From positions 4,960,001 through 5,024,000 of the forward strand of contig NZ_JACHDS010000001.1 of assembly GCF_014201195.1 (NCBI RefSeq): a stretch of 64,000 nucleotides of DNA, written 5' to 3'. The first letter of the stretch is position 1, and every line of letters begins with the position of its first letter. Made by a program: the position numbers and the translations under genes. Origin of the DNA: Nocardiopsis mwathae (GTDB taxonomy: Bacteria; Actinomycetota; Actinomycetes; Streptosporangiales; Streptosporangiaceae). Below, piece by piece: positions 1 through 7,880 of the stretch. Under the pieces are notes generated by a model. That model worked only from the letters and a program-made list of their open reading frames with translations, had not been told where the DNA came from and did not search any database.

Positions 1-415
1 CAGCTTCGCGCTCGTGCTCGGGGCCGTAGCCGTCTCGCATCAGTATGCGTCGAATCAACTCGGGAGGAAGGTCCGGAAACACCTGACTCCATAGGTCGGC
101 GTCGTTTTTATTTCCACCGTGGCCACTTATGATATGGCCAATCTCATGCAGAATAATGTGATCTTGGTGGGCAGGCGTTGTTTCTTTTTGGTAATAGATA
201 TGATCTGCCTGCGCTGTGCCTACCCACAACCCAAATGCTCCGGGCACCGGTAATGGGTGAGGAACAAGCTTGATCGGGCGTCCGCGATGCTCACCCAACC
301 GCTCACATAGCACACGAACATCCAGGGGCGCATCGAGATCCAGTTGACGCAGAAGCTGTTTCACACCACGTCGAAGCTGAAGATCATTGCGCCAGCCTCT
401 GGCATCACCTTTCAT
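1..415 (-). CDS. ImmA/IrrE-type zinc metallopeptidase-like protein (partial)
   Basis: The gene runs off the left edge, so only its first 138 codons are visible. The reverse strand encodes an HEIGH metal-binding motif (bases 134-148) within HEIGHIISGHGG, the HExxH zinc signature of ImmA/IrrE-type peptidases. These act as toxin-like or regulator-cleaving proteases in phage and toxin-antitoxin settings. The ATG at 415 overlaps the 3' end of the upstream hydrolase by 11 nt, so the two are probably co-transcribed. Partner and substrate lie outside the window. The zinc-site call is good; the biological role is inferred. Confidence 0.65.
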   Translation of the reverse strand, partial: MKGDARGWRNDLQLRRGVKQLLRQLDLDAPLDVRVLCERLGEHRGRPIKLVPHPLPVPGAFGLWVGTAQADHIYYQKETTPAHQDHIILHEIGHIISGHGGNKNDADLWSQVFPDLPPELIRRILMRDGYGPEHEREA

Positions 416-1232
416 CTGGCCCTGTCTCCATGAACAGACGCTTCAGCTCGACGGCAAGTGCCCATGGGTGACTGACGAGACTGTTGTGACCGCCTGGCAT
501 TTCAACGAGGTCGTGATCCAGACGTCGGGCCAGCTTCTGCGCACAGCGGTACTCCCACCCGCCTCGTGACTCCACACCGCCGGTAGCAATGACCGTCGTG
601 GTGTTCGCAGCGGCCACGATCTCATCCGCGCTCAAGGCCGAACGCCGCACCGCCGGAAAGTCCTGGGCGAAGAACCAGCGCAGGTTCTCGTCGATATCAC
701 CGACCAGGGGACCCGAGCGCGCTCCCTCCTGCACCGAGTCCTGGCCACCGCCGGTCAGTGAGGCCATGTGGCCGATCGCCGCTCGGACGTCCACCGTCGC
801 AGCAGCCGCGACCTTGTCCAGCTCTGCTTCACGCTCATGGTCCAGGACCAGAGAGGCCATCGGCGGCTCATGCGCTACCAGCATCGAGACCCGATCTGTG
901 TGCCGAACCGCCAAGTGAAGTCCGATGAGCGCCCCGATACTCGCCCCGATCACTCGGGCCGGCTGTGTCGTCGCGGCCGACAGGACCAGCGCCGCGTCGT
1001 CAGCGTGGCGCGCCATAGTGATCGGGACAGCGCCTCCGTCCGTGCTTCTGGACAGGCCACGACGGTCATAGGAGATGACTTGGTTGTCCCGAGCGAGTTC
1101 GTCAGCGAGCTGTTCGGTCGCGCCCGCTTCACCCATGCCACCCTGGATGATCAAGACAGGTGGGCCCTCGCCGCGTGTCTCGTAGTAGAGCCGGGCTCCG
1201 TCGGCCTCGATGGTCCCCTGAAGCGCCCCCAC
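405..1232 (-). CDS. Alpha/beta-fold hydrolase
   Basis: A 275-aa soluble protein, likely cytoplasmic since no signal peptide is seen. It has the alpha/beta hydrolase nucleophile elbow GASIG (Ser98), an oxyanion-region GG near residue 31, and a C-terminal catalytic His in PGGHNS (about His249). The GTG start at 1232 follows a GAGGGG ribosome site. The substrate cannot be read from the sequence; the family includes esterases, lactonases and peptidases. The 3' end overlaps the ImmA-like gene, suggesting one transcript. Confidence 0.8.
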   Translation of the reverse strand: MGALQGTIEADGARLYYETRGEGPPVLIIQGGMGEAGATEQLADELARDNQVISYDRRGLSRSTDGGAVPITMARHADDAALVLSAATTQPARVIGASIGALIGLHLAVRHTDRVSMLVAHEPPMASLVLDHEREAELDKVAAAATVDVRAAIGHMASLTGGGQDSVQEGARSGPLVGDIDENLRWFFAQDFPAVRRSALSADEIVAAANTTTVIATGGVESRGGWEYRCAQKLARRLDHDLVEMPGGHNSLVSHPWALAVELKRLFMETGPDER

Positions 1233-1581
1233 TGCCCCTCGCTTCCCTGGCCGAATTGGTGATCAACTTGCTGACCACGAATGACTGACGACGTGCCGAG
1301 GGTAGTCGGACGCGCAACCGTCCAAGAGCAGGATTGTCTGCACAGCCATTCAGGGACGCGATGCTCCGATGATGCTGCTTCGTCTCGGAAGGCGCCCGTG
1401 AGCACGGGTGTCGCGCGGCTTTCGACAACGCAGCGCGCTCCTGTTCAGAAGCCTGCGTGTGGCAACGTTCATATGCGACGGGGCTGCTCTGACCGACAGC
1501 CTGGTGTTCTCCCGCCTGTCACGAGTGCCGATCGACAGCCATGGCAAACAGGTGTCCGGACGTTGCTGATGAGCGTCACCG
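1233..1581. other. Intergenic stretch without a supported gene
   Basis: Open frames here are mutually overlapping, lack ribosome sites and show no family resemblance. The stretch lies between the hydrolase start and the decayed kinase end, so it may hold further unrecognisable kinase debris. Confidence 0.4.
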
Positions 1582-1710
1582 GCAGCCGAAACCGCAAACG
1601 ACATCGTCGAACCCCTGTACCAGGACCTGTGCCTGATCGATGTCCCGGACCACGAGGAGAGCCAGGACATCGGGGACATGCTCGCGCGAGCACGCCTCGC
1701 CGACGTCTGA
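1582..1710 (+). pseudogene. Decayed 3' end of a Ser/Thr kinase-like gene
   Basis: In one frame the stretch reads AAETANDIVEPLYQDLCL, then DVPDHEESQDIGDMLARA, then a TGA stop at 1708-1710. This matches the last ~35 residues of the intact kinase at 18565-20139 (EPLHQDLCLVNGPDHEET... DVLAQARSAEG), with the stop in the same place. Just upstream, two in-frame TGA codons (1567 and 1570) end the match, so only the 3' tip survives. I read it as the relic of a paralogous kinase gene. Confidence 0.7.
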
Positions 1711-1839
1711 CTCATACGACGGTAGGTGTCAAATCAAGTGAGACAGCGGGCTGGTTACGGGATCTGTAGCGTCGCCTCGCGGCGTCTGGCCGGGCCGTTG
1801 CCTGAGACCGTGTTGCTCGTACTGCCGCCCGGCGTCCCA

Positions 1840-2100
1840 TCAGTCGCCGTCGGGCTGCTTCACTAACTCATGCCTCCGCGAGACGAACGACCCCATGCCC
1901 GGTCTCGTGATCAGTAATCCCTCTTCTCTCAGCGCCCGCACGGCCTTCCGTGCCGTCATCCTGGCAACGCCGAACTCCTGCTCCAGCCGGACCTCGGACA
2001 CCAGATGCTGCGGCGGGTATGTGCCGGACGCGATGCGTGCCCTGAGCACGTCGGCTATCTGCTCCCACTTCGGACGCGTTGGATCCCAGTCGTCGATCAC
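1840..2100 (-). CDS. Small GntR-type winged-helix regulator
   Basis: An 86-aa protein consisting almost entirely of a GntR winged helix: WEQIADVLRARIASGTYPPQHLVSE, then LEQEFGVARMTARKAVRALREEGLL, then the wing TRPGMGSFV. No effector-binding domain follows. The GTG start at 2100 is chosen because GGAAGGGG lies just upstream; an in-frame extension to 2340 has no such site. It lies 43 nt after a second GntR gene on the same strand. Such stand-alone GntR domains often regulate neighbouring accessory operons. Confidence 0.8.
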   Translation of the reverse strand: MIDDWDPTRPKWEQIADVLRARIASGTYPPQHLVSEVRLEQEFGVARMTARKAVRALREEGLLITRPGMGSFVSRRHELVKQPDGD

Positions 2101-2143
2101 GATGGCCCCTTCCGAGGCACAGGAAGCGGGGGACAAGGGGACT

Positions 2144-2440
2144 CTATGACTCCTGGCCAGCTTCGCCTGGACGGTTGTCAGCTGAACGCTTGGCAACAAA
2201 GGTGCCGCGTTGCGGGACGACGAACAAGACACCGTCCTCAACAAGGACCTTGATCGCACGCCGGACGGTGGTCCGGGCTGGCCCGTACTCCTGCACGAGG
2301 CGCGCCTCGGAGGGAATCGCGCGGTTCGGCGCCCAGTCACCGCGGGCGATGCGAGCGCGCAGGATCTCCGCCAGCTGCCGGTACGGAGTCACCGGGCCGT
2401 CGTAGTCGATCTGGTCATCAGGGCCGAACTCCATGGTCAC
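2144..2440 (-). CDS. Small GntR-type winged-helix regulator
   Basis: A 98-aa GntR winged-helix protein without an effector domain (YRQLAEILRARIARGDW, then VQEYGPARTTVRRAIKVLVEDGVLF, then PQRGTFVA). It is paralogous to its downstream neighbour at 1840-2100. It is divergent from the three-gene small-protein operon starting at 2597; the shared 155-bp gap contains a perfect inverted repeat at 2476-2495, a likely binding site. ATG at 2440 or 2434 are both possible starts. Confidence 0.82.
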   Translation of the reverse strand: MTMEFGPDDQIDYDGPVTPYRQLAEILRARIARGDWAPNRAIPSEARLVQEYGPARTTVRRAIKVLVEDGVLFVVPQRGTFVAKRSADNRPGEAGQES

Positions 2441-2475
2441 GACGCTAGAAGTGTCTACACCAAGAGAATGTAAGA

Positions 2476-2495
2476 GCTACGTATCTGTACGTAGC
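2476..2495. promoter_or_regulatory. Perfect inverted repeat, putative GntR operator
   Basis: GCTACGTA - TCTG - TACGTAGC: 8-bp perfect arms with a 4-bp spacer, in the divergent intergenic region between the GntR gene and the small-protein operon. Placement and symmetry fit an operator for one of the two GntR proteins; which one binds is not known. Confidence 0.55.
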
Positions 2496-2596
2496 GCTAC
2501 CAGTTCAGTTATCGTGAAGAGAACATCGACAAACGACAGACCCCGGCGAGTGCGCGAACACTCCCGGGGCACGGCCGATCTACCAAGGAGATCGAC

Positions 2597-2749
2597 ATGC
2601 AGCAGCCTAGCTGTGCCCGAACCCGATCAGCCAACCGCATCCGGCCCTACATCAGGGTTCTGGAACATCACCGCGCCATCGACGCCGACCGGTTCCGGCG
2701 GTTCGCCGCGTCCCTTGCCTCCCCCTCCTCCTCGGAGGCAGAGCGATGA
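2597..2749 (+). CDS. Small arginine-rich protein of unknown function
   Basis: A 50-aa ORF with ATG at 2597 preceded by AAGGAG (2585-2590). The product is basic (many Arg) with a serine-rich tail; no family was recognised. Its stop overlaps the start of the next ORF in an ATGA arrangement (2746-2749), evidence for translational coupling. First gene of a three-gene operon. Confidence 0.6.
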   Translation: MQQPSCARTRSANRIRPYIRVLEHHRAIDADRFRRFAASLASPSSSEAER

Positions 2750-2967
2750 CGTCCCCCGTCACCCGCGCCGCGCTCAGCGGCATCGCCGTCACCTACGACC
2801 CGCGGCTCCCGCTCCTCCAGCGCTTCACCATCCGCGAGCGCAGCGGTCGCCTCATCCGCCTCCGCGCCCCACGCGGCGAAGCCCACCGCGCCCTCATCCA
2901 CGAATGCGGCCTCACCCGCACCCAGGCCGCCCGCCTCCTCAACCGACTGGACGGGGGCACAGGGTGA
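2746..2967 (+). CDS. Small conserved-type protein of unknown function
   Basis: A 73-aa basic protein. It opens with a probable beta-rich part (LQRFTIRERSGRLIRLRAPRGEAH) and ends with a helical, HTH-like segment (ECGLTRTQAARLLNRLD, about residues 53-69). Start and stop overlap both neighbours (ATGA upstream, TGATG downstream), so it sits in the middle of a coupled operon. A DNA-binding role is possible from the TRTQAARLL helix but not established. Confidence 0.6.
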   Translation: MTSPVTRAALSGIAVTYDPRLPLLQRFTIRERSGRLIRLRAPRGEAHRALIHECGLTRTQAARLLNRLDGGTG

Positions 2968-3191
2968 TGACGACCAGGGACGACCCACTCCTCCGGCTGC
3001 TCCACAAGCACTACGGCCACCGCTGGTCGATCCGTCGCACCAAGAGCCTCTGGATCGCCACAGCACGAGACCCCGACGCCGACCACGCCCCCACCGTCAT
3101 CCACGACAGCATCGAAGCCTTCGTCCACGACCTCGAAAACCCACCCGCCCGAGCAGGCCGCCCGTCACGACCGCACCCGTCGTCGACCTGA
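2967..3191 (+). CDS. Small protein of unknown function
   Basis: A 74-aa ORF starting one base inside the upstream stop (TGATG). The product begins LLRLLHKHYGHRWSIRRTKSLWIATAR and has a proline/arginine-rich end. No family recognised. It is the last gene of the operon, and a 15-bp-stem terminator follows at 3201. Codon use is high-GC like its neighbours. Confidence 0.6.
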   Translation: MTTRDDPLLRLLHKHYGHRWSIRRTKSLWIATARDPDADHAPTVIHDSIEAFVHDLENPPARAGRPSRPHPSST

Positions 3192-3200
3192 CCCTTCCAC

Positions 3201-3241
3201 CCGCGCGCCCTCTGCCCCACCAATCCGCAGAGGGCGCGCGG
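3201..3241 (+). terminator. Strong stem-loop after the small-protein operon
   Basis: CCGCGCGCCCTCTGC (3201-3215) pairs perfectly with GCAGAGGGCGCGCGG (3227-3241) around an 11-nt loop, 9 nt after the operon stop. No T-run follows, as is common for actinomycete terminators. Confidence 0.75.
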
Positions 3242-3438
3242 ACACACCTCATTCCGAACTTCTCACTTTATCTGCCGCACTCTCCACCTACTCAAGATGT
3301 ACGACTTTCACATTTGGGGCTCCGTTTTGCGCGAACCAACCAGAAAGTTCGTTTCCTCCAATTAGCTGGCACTCCTCGGATTCTCCAACGTGGATTTTTG
3401 TCCCCTGACCCCTTCCTTCGGGCATTAATCCACACACC

Positions 3439-4404
3439 TCATCCTCTTATCCTCTCCAGGGCGGAGAGCAAGAGATCTCCAACTTCCGCTGTTGCTGCAG
3501 GAAGAGTGCTCCGCTGGAGTGGTGCTTCTCGCTGGATTAATCGAGGAAGCGCGAACTCCTCCCCCTCCACCGATACAGGAATGTCAAATACAGTAATTTC
3601 TCCTCCACGAATCTGGACTAACAGACACTCCGTGTTCCTGGAAAGATCCTCTGCGGTTTCACCAACCACAGAGAGAAGTAGTTCTGATGTTTCTTTGAAC
3701 GACTTCCGTGGATACCTCTCCAGATGGGACCGGCTCGCCGTTTGACAGACCACAGCGCCGAGCAGATCGGCGGTTACTAGGTCTCTCCTGATAAAGCAGA
3801 GGGGAAGCAGTGTCGCCTCACCTTTGTCTTGAGATATTCGCTCAACAGCTACCGCCTCGCCAACCGAATAGATACGGAGAAAAACGTCTGTTCCCAGTGA
3901 AGTCTGAGGCAAGGGCGAACGAGCTCGCTTCAGCTGATCCGCTACTTCCTCTCTTGCTTTCTCGTCTTCCACAGCCACCGTCGGAACAAACCGACGAATC
4001 CCCCGCCCAGGAAGGTATGAAGAGTGAAGTTGATCGTCTCTCACGAGATAACTAGCTGGCAGTCCAAGTTCGGAAATCTTCTCAAACTCCCGAAATCCGA
4101 TCCCATCCAGCTCGTCATAACTTGCATCCGGGAATCCGCGAAGTTCGATAGATATCTCATAGTCATAGCCCTCAAGAGCCGTGCCCGAGTGCATACCCGG
4201 ATCTCCACTCTCACCCAGGTCAGTGAGACAAACCGTGAATTCCCCCAGACCTGGATCTCGCCCTTCCCCTCCGAGCCTGGATGTAAAGAAAGCGCTATCA
4301 GACGTCACCCAATAGAGATTTGCCCGACATGCTGCTGCAGCGACGTCCGCCAAGCCCACAATCCCTCGCGCCCCGCGAAGAAATATGCTTACATCGTATG
4401 CCAC
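3439..4404 (-). CDS. Putative immunity protein for the adjacent toxin
   Basis: A 321-aa soluble protein of no family I recognise. It lies directly downstream of, and overlaps, the toxin gene. I prefer the GTG start at 4404 because GGAGGGGGG lies about 6 nt upstream; an ATG at 4419 is in frame. Base composition is clearly lower in GC than the surroundings, as is the toxin's 3' end, so the pair looks like a horizontally moved cassette. The immunity role is inferred from position only (gene order toxin then immunity is general in polymorphic toxin systems). Confidence 0.5.
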   Translation of the reverse strand: MAYDVSIFLRGARGIVGLADVAAAACRANLYWVTSDSAFFTSRLGGEGRDPGLGEFTVCLTDLGESGDPGMHSGTALEGYDYEISIELRGFPDASYDELDGIGFREFEKISELGLPASYLVRDDQLHSSYLPGRGIRRFVPTVAVEDEKAREEVADQLKRARSPLPQTSLGTDVFLRIYSVGEAVAVERISQDKGEATLLPLCFIRRDLVTADLLGAVVCQTASRSHLERYPRKSFKETSELLLSVVGETAEDLSRNTECLLVQIRGGEITVFDIPVSVEGEEFALPRLIQREAPLQRSTLPAATAEVGDLLLSALERIRG

Positions 4405-6809
4405 GATTCCCCCCTCCACTCACGCATCCCCACACCGTTCTTGTATATTACCCCATCCTCATATATCAGAACATCCCCGTCCTTGGTATAGAAGTACATT
4501 CGACCAACTCTTCCAACTCTACCCCCACCCGATTTGAGATCCCTTCCGAGTCGACCCTCCATGCCTTTGAGTGCGTTCTCGGTGGCCGCTTTATCCCGGC
4601 CATCGATGACAATGTCGCCACCAGTTACGGGAGAATCTGTATCTTGCTTGAATTTCTTTAGGGCGTTGCGAATCTGCTGTTCGATCGCATTATTACTTTC
4701 TCCTTGCACAGTCTTGTACTCTACTAGCCGCCCCGGATCATCTGGCCCGGACCTCTCGCGTACATCCATATTCTTAACGCCATCAATACCACTTTCCTTG
4801 ATTCCAGTCACGTGCCTACCCTCGTCAGCGCGAAGCCGAGCGATCTCCCATTCATGCTGCCCGAACTTACTTTTCGGATGCTGGACCACATCGCGCTTGA
4901 AGTCATCGCCAAGGGGGCCGTCTTTCACGAGGCCGTCGATGTCGCGATTCACAGCCCCAGGAGTTCCATCGCCCTTCGGCGCATCCTTCGAGGTGAGGAC
5001 TTCCAGAGCGCTGGGGCGCTCACCGAAACTGTTCCCATCAGAACGAGAAGTTCCAGCCCCGTCACCAAGTCCTTCGGGGCGTGCTTGAGATTCGCCCCCG
5101 GTTATAGAATGAGGCCTGCTCGCCTCCTCAGGCTTCGATTCACGGGTCGAAAGATCTTCCGCCTGATTTCGGTCTGTGTTCTCTGACTTGTGCCGATCAG
5201 CGGGCGCGGCGTCCGCCCCACGAGATCTTTGCTCTCCATCGTAATCCGGAGATTTTTCAGATGGAGCGTGATTGCGAGGACTGTTCCCCCTCCAGTGTGG
5301 GGATTCACCTCCCATCGGGTCACTTCCCCGTCCGCCAGCCGTACCGCCCTTCGGCTCACCCGTTGGAAGCGAAGTGGGAGACGAAGATCCCCGCGCGCCT
5401 GACTGCGAACTGTTAGGCGCGTCCATGTTGGACCCACCGCCCGACCTGGGCGGGGGTTCACCGCCGTTTCCAGCTGAAGCGGTGGGCGACGGATCGCCCC
5501 CGCGGGCTCCGGCTCCGACGGGTTCGAGGGCGGGAGTCTTCGACTTTTCCCACTGGGCGAAGGCCTTGTCGTAGCTGCCGAGCTTGTCGGCGAGCTGCTG
5601 GAACTTGTCGACCTCCTCCTGCAGCTGGCGGGTCGTGGGGTCAGCCGAGGCGTTCCCCTGACTGTGGGCGGGTGTCCGGGGGTTGTGGGGGCTGTTCGAG
5701 CTGTGGGAGCCAGTCGTCCCCTTCTCTCCGTTGCCCCCTCGCAGACCGCGGGCAAGCTGCCCCACCTTCGCCGTCGCTTGCGTTGCGGTTCGCGCAGCCC
5801 CGACGCCGCCACCCACCAGCAGCGGCAACGTATTGCCGAGCGTGGTGTAGGCGGTGTACGCGGGACGGTCGTGACGCTGATCCCAGGCGGTGAACCCATT
5901 GACGACCGCCCCCCAGGCGTCACCTGCCGTGCCCAACGCCCATGACGGCCTCCAGTTCTCGTCGAAGGACACACCGATCAGCTGTGCCCGGCCCTGGAAC
6001 CCCGCGATCTGATAGTCGATGGCGTTGTCCAGCATGTCGCCCAGTGACCGGGCTCGGCCGTGCTCGCCGATAGCCCCGGTCGACCACACGAGTTGCTCGA
6101 CCAGCGCCCCGACCCCCATGTCCATCTGAGCGTCGATGATGTCGCCCCACCAGGGTTTGTCGACTGCACGCACCGCACCCCAGGCGTCCTCGATCTGCAC
6201 CCGGGTATCGGGCGAGCGGTCGTCCATTCCGTAGGCGAGCTGGCCGTCGCCGACCGGTTTACCGGTGTCGGGGACGAAGGTGGGGCCGTCGTAGAGGTCG
6301 GTGATCTTGTTGGCGCAGTCGCGCTCGGCGTCCTGGTACTCGGCGATCGCCTTGTTGACATCGGCCTTGAACCTCAGGTTCCGGCCGACTTTCTCTGGAT
6401 CTTTCTGCCAGTCCTCCCCGGCCTCGGCGACGAAGACCTCGGCTGCCGCCTTGATCTTCCTCAGCCGGTTCGTGATCCGCTCAGCAGCATCGGCGAAGGC
6501 GGCCAGGGCGGAGGCCACGGTGGACAGGGCGTCGTTGACCTCCTCACCACGGTCGGCCACCGGGTCGGTCGCGGCGAACAGCTCGCCCGCCTCCGGGGCC
6601 CGGTAGAAGTTCTGCAGGATCTGCCAGGTGTGGCGGATGCTGTGCCCGGTGTCGGCCAGTTCCTGGCCGTCGCCGCGTATGCCCCGGGCGGTCGAGTGCA
6701 GTTCCTCGACCGCCACACCGGGCATGGGGATCGCTTCGGGGACGATCAGGCTGGCGCCGTCCAGCCCGATGCTGCCCACAGCCGGGCCGGGGGTGGGATC
6801 CGGAATCAC
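4389..6809 (-). CDS. Polymorphic toxin with CdiA-like C-terminal nuclease domain
   Basis: An 806-aa protein. Residues ~30-170 are helical and resemble the WXG100/ESX-substrate-like N-termini of actinobacterial polymorphic toxins. Residues ~380-600 are a Gly/Ser/Pro-rich spacer with many charged repeats. The last ~160 residues form a separate tip: QHEWEIARLRADEGRHV, then NMDV, then LVEYKTV (Glu697, Lys699), then GDIVIDG. This pattern fits the CdiA-type tRNase fold of the PD-(D/E)XK nuclease superfamily. Secretion is presumably by a type VII system, though none is in the window. GC falls towards the 3' end. The GTG start has a GAGGA site. A putative immunity gene overlaps the 3' end. Confidence 0.72.
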   Translation of the reverse strand: MIPDPTPGPAVGSIGLDGASLIVPEAIPMPGVAVEELHSTARGIRGDGQELADTGHSIRHTWQILQNFYRAPEAGELFAATDPVADRGEEVNDALSTVASALAAFADAAERITNRLRKIKAAAEVFVAEAGEDWQKDPEKVGRNLRFKADVNKAIAEYQDAERDCANKITDLYDGPTFVPDTGKPVGDGQLAYGMDDRSPDTRVQIEDAWGAVRAVDKPWWGDIIDAQMDMGVGALVEQLVWSTGAIGEHGRARSLGDMLDNAIDYQIAGFQGRAQLIGVSFDENWRPSWALGTAGDAWGAVVNGFTAWDQRHDRPAYTAYTTLGNTLPLLVGGGVGAARTATQATAKVGQLARGLRGGNGEKGTTGSHSSNSPHNPRTPAHSQGNASADPTTRQLQEEVDKFQQLADKLGSYDKAFAQWEKSKTPALEPVGAGARGGDPSPTASAGNGGEPPPRSGGGSNMDAPNSSQSGARGSSSPTSLPTGEPKGGTAGGRGSDPMGGESPHWRGNSPRNHAPSEKSPDYDGEQRSRGADAAPADRHKSENTDRNQAEDLSTRESKPEEASRPHSITGGESQARPEGLGDGAGTSRSDGNSFGERPSALEVLTSKDAPKGDGTPGAVNRDIDGLVKDGPLGDDFKRDVVQHPKSKFGQHEWEIARLRADEGRHVTGIKESGIDGVKNMDVRERSGPDDPGRLVEYKTVQGESNNAIEQQIRNALKKFKQDTDSPVTGGDIVIDGRDKAATENALKGMEGRLGRDLKSGGGRVGRVGRMYFYTKDGDVLIYEDGVIYKNGVGMREWRGESWHTM

Positions 6810-6863
6810 GGGGGGTCCTCGTCCTCACGGGGGTGGGGGGTAACGGGGGGCTCGGGGCGGGAG

Positions 6864-7205
6864 CTAGAGGCCGAGGTCGCCGACGTGCCGCGCGCTGGAC
6901 TGGGCTTCGGCCGCCATCTCCGTATCGCCGTCAAGGTAGGCGCGGGTCGCCTCGCCGCACCCGATGACCGCGCCCCCGCTCTTGGCCGCCATCCCGTGCA
7001 TCTTGGGGGCGAAGGCTTCGAGGAACCCACCGAGGGCGTAGCTGACCGGTCCGCTGTTGGAGCAGCTGGAGGCGTACTGCAGGTCCTGGGTGACGCTGGC
7101 CGTGGTCCCGACCAGGCCGTCTCCGCCGCCCTCGCCACCGATCATCTTCCCTACCGCCTGCAGGACGGAGTTGACGCCCGCCGGCTCGATGTCCCACGAA
7201 CTCAG
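6864..7205 (-). CDS. DUF6507-like small secreted-target protein
   Basis: In frame from 7205 the product reads LSSWDIEPAGVNSVLQAVGKMIGG, resembling the start of actinobacterial DUF6507 proteins (SxWDIxPxGVxxVL). The first ATG (7145) would remove this conserved region. The only in-frame start-like codon that keeps it is CTG at 7203-7205, which overlaps the upstream TGA as CTGA, mimicking the usual ATGA coupling. The 113-aa product is helical, like ESX-type substrates, and precedes the toxin by 54 nt, suggesting a chaperone or co-secreted partner. Confidence 0.6.
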   Translation of the reverse strand: MSSWDIEPAGVNSVLQAVGKMIGGEGGGDGLVGTTASVTQDLQYASSCSNSGPVSYALGGFLEAFAPKMHGMAAKSGGAVIGCGEATRAYLDGDTEMAAEAQSSARHVGDLGL

Positions 7206-7600
7206 GCGCTCTCACCACCCTCGCCGGTTCGCGCAGCGTCTTCTCGATCCGCCTGAGTGGGGGCTGCGCCGCCCGCGCGGCGGAACTTCTCGGGGCGGAG
7301 CACCAGCGACGGGTCCGCCCCAGCGTCGGGCAGGGGCGCGCCCGACTCGGCCTGGACCTCCTCCATGACCCGGAGTTCGAGGCGCCGCAGGGTTTCGGAC
7401 AGCGGGGTGATGACGCCCCTCGCCTGTGCGGCCATCTCGTCGGCGACCGCTTTGAGATGGCCGTTCGCCTTCGGGTCGGGCAGCGTCACGGGGGTGAGTG
7501 CCGCGGCCGCGGGCCGGACAGGGGCCGGCGCGGCTTCGTCCTCCTCGGCCACCGGCGACTCATCGTCCCAGTCCGGAGGGTCGATCATCTCGAACTTCAT
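7202..7600 (-). CDS. Acidic protein of unknown function, first gene of the toxin operon
   Basis: A 132-aa protein, acidic at the N-terminus (PDWDDESPVAEEDEA) with a central helical stretch (KAVADEMAAQARGVITPLSETLRRLELRVMEE). ATG at 7600 is preceded by GAGGCGAGGCG; the in-frame extension to 7744 lacks such support. No family recognised. Overlap with the DUF6507-like gene and its place at the head of the operon suggest a role in toxin folding or export (inference). Confidence 0.55.
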   Translation of the reverse strand: MKFEMIDPPDWDDESPVAEEDEAAPAPVRPAAAALTPVTLPDPKANGHLKAVADEMAAQARGVITPLSETLRRLELRVMEEVQAESGAPLPDAGADPSLVLRPEKFRRAGGAAPTQADREDAARTGEGGESA

Positions 7601-7798
7601 CGCCTCGCCTCGGCGTAGGTAGGGGGTACCGATCGTCGTCGGGCGTGCCTCGGCGCGTCGGCGGGACCGCCGCAACGTTTCCGTTGGCTGCCGATTGCAC
7701 GGTGTGACGGATTCAGCCAACGCGAACCTATCTATCGGGACCAATAAGGGGAAGCCGTCAAGCCCGCAATGGCCGGAAGCGGACGCCGACCCATGGAG

Positions 7799-7861
7799 CG
7801 ATGACCATGGCGAAAGGCGTCAATCCTGTCGGTTTCGTCCCGCCGTTTGCCATGGTCATCG
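7799..7861 (-). terminator. Long-loop stem downstream of the DUF6119 gene
   Basis: CGATGACCATGGC (7799-7811) is perfectly complementary to GCCATGGTCATCG (7849-7861), with a 37-nt loop and partial further pairing. It starts 20 nt after the DUF6119 stop on the minus strand and could end that transcript. Confidence 0.45.
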
Positions 7862-7880
7862 CGGAAGGGCCAGCAAAGGG

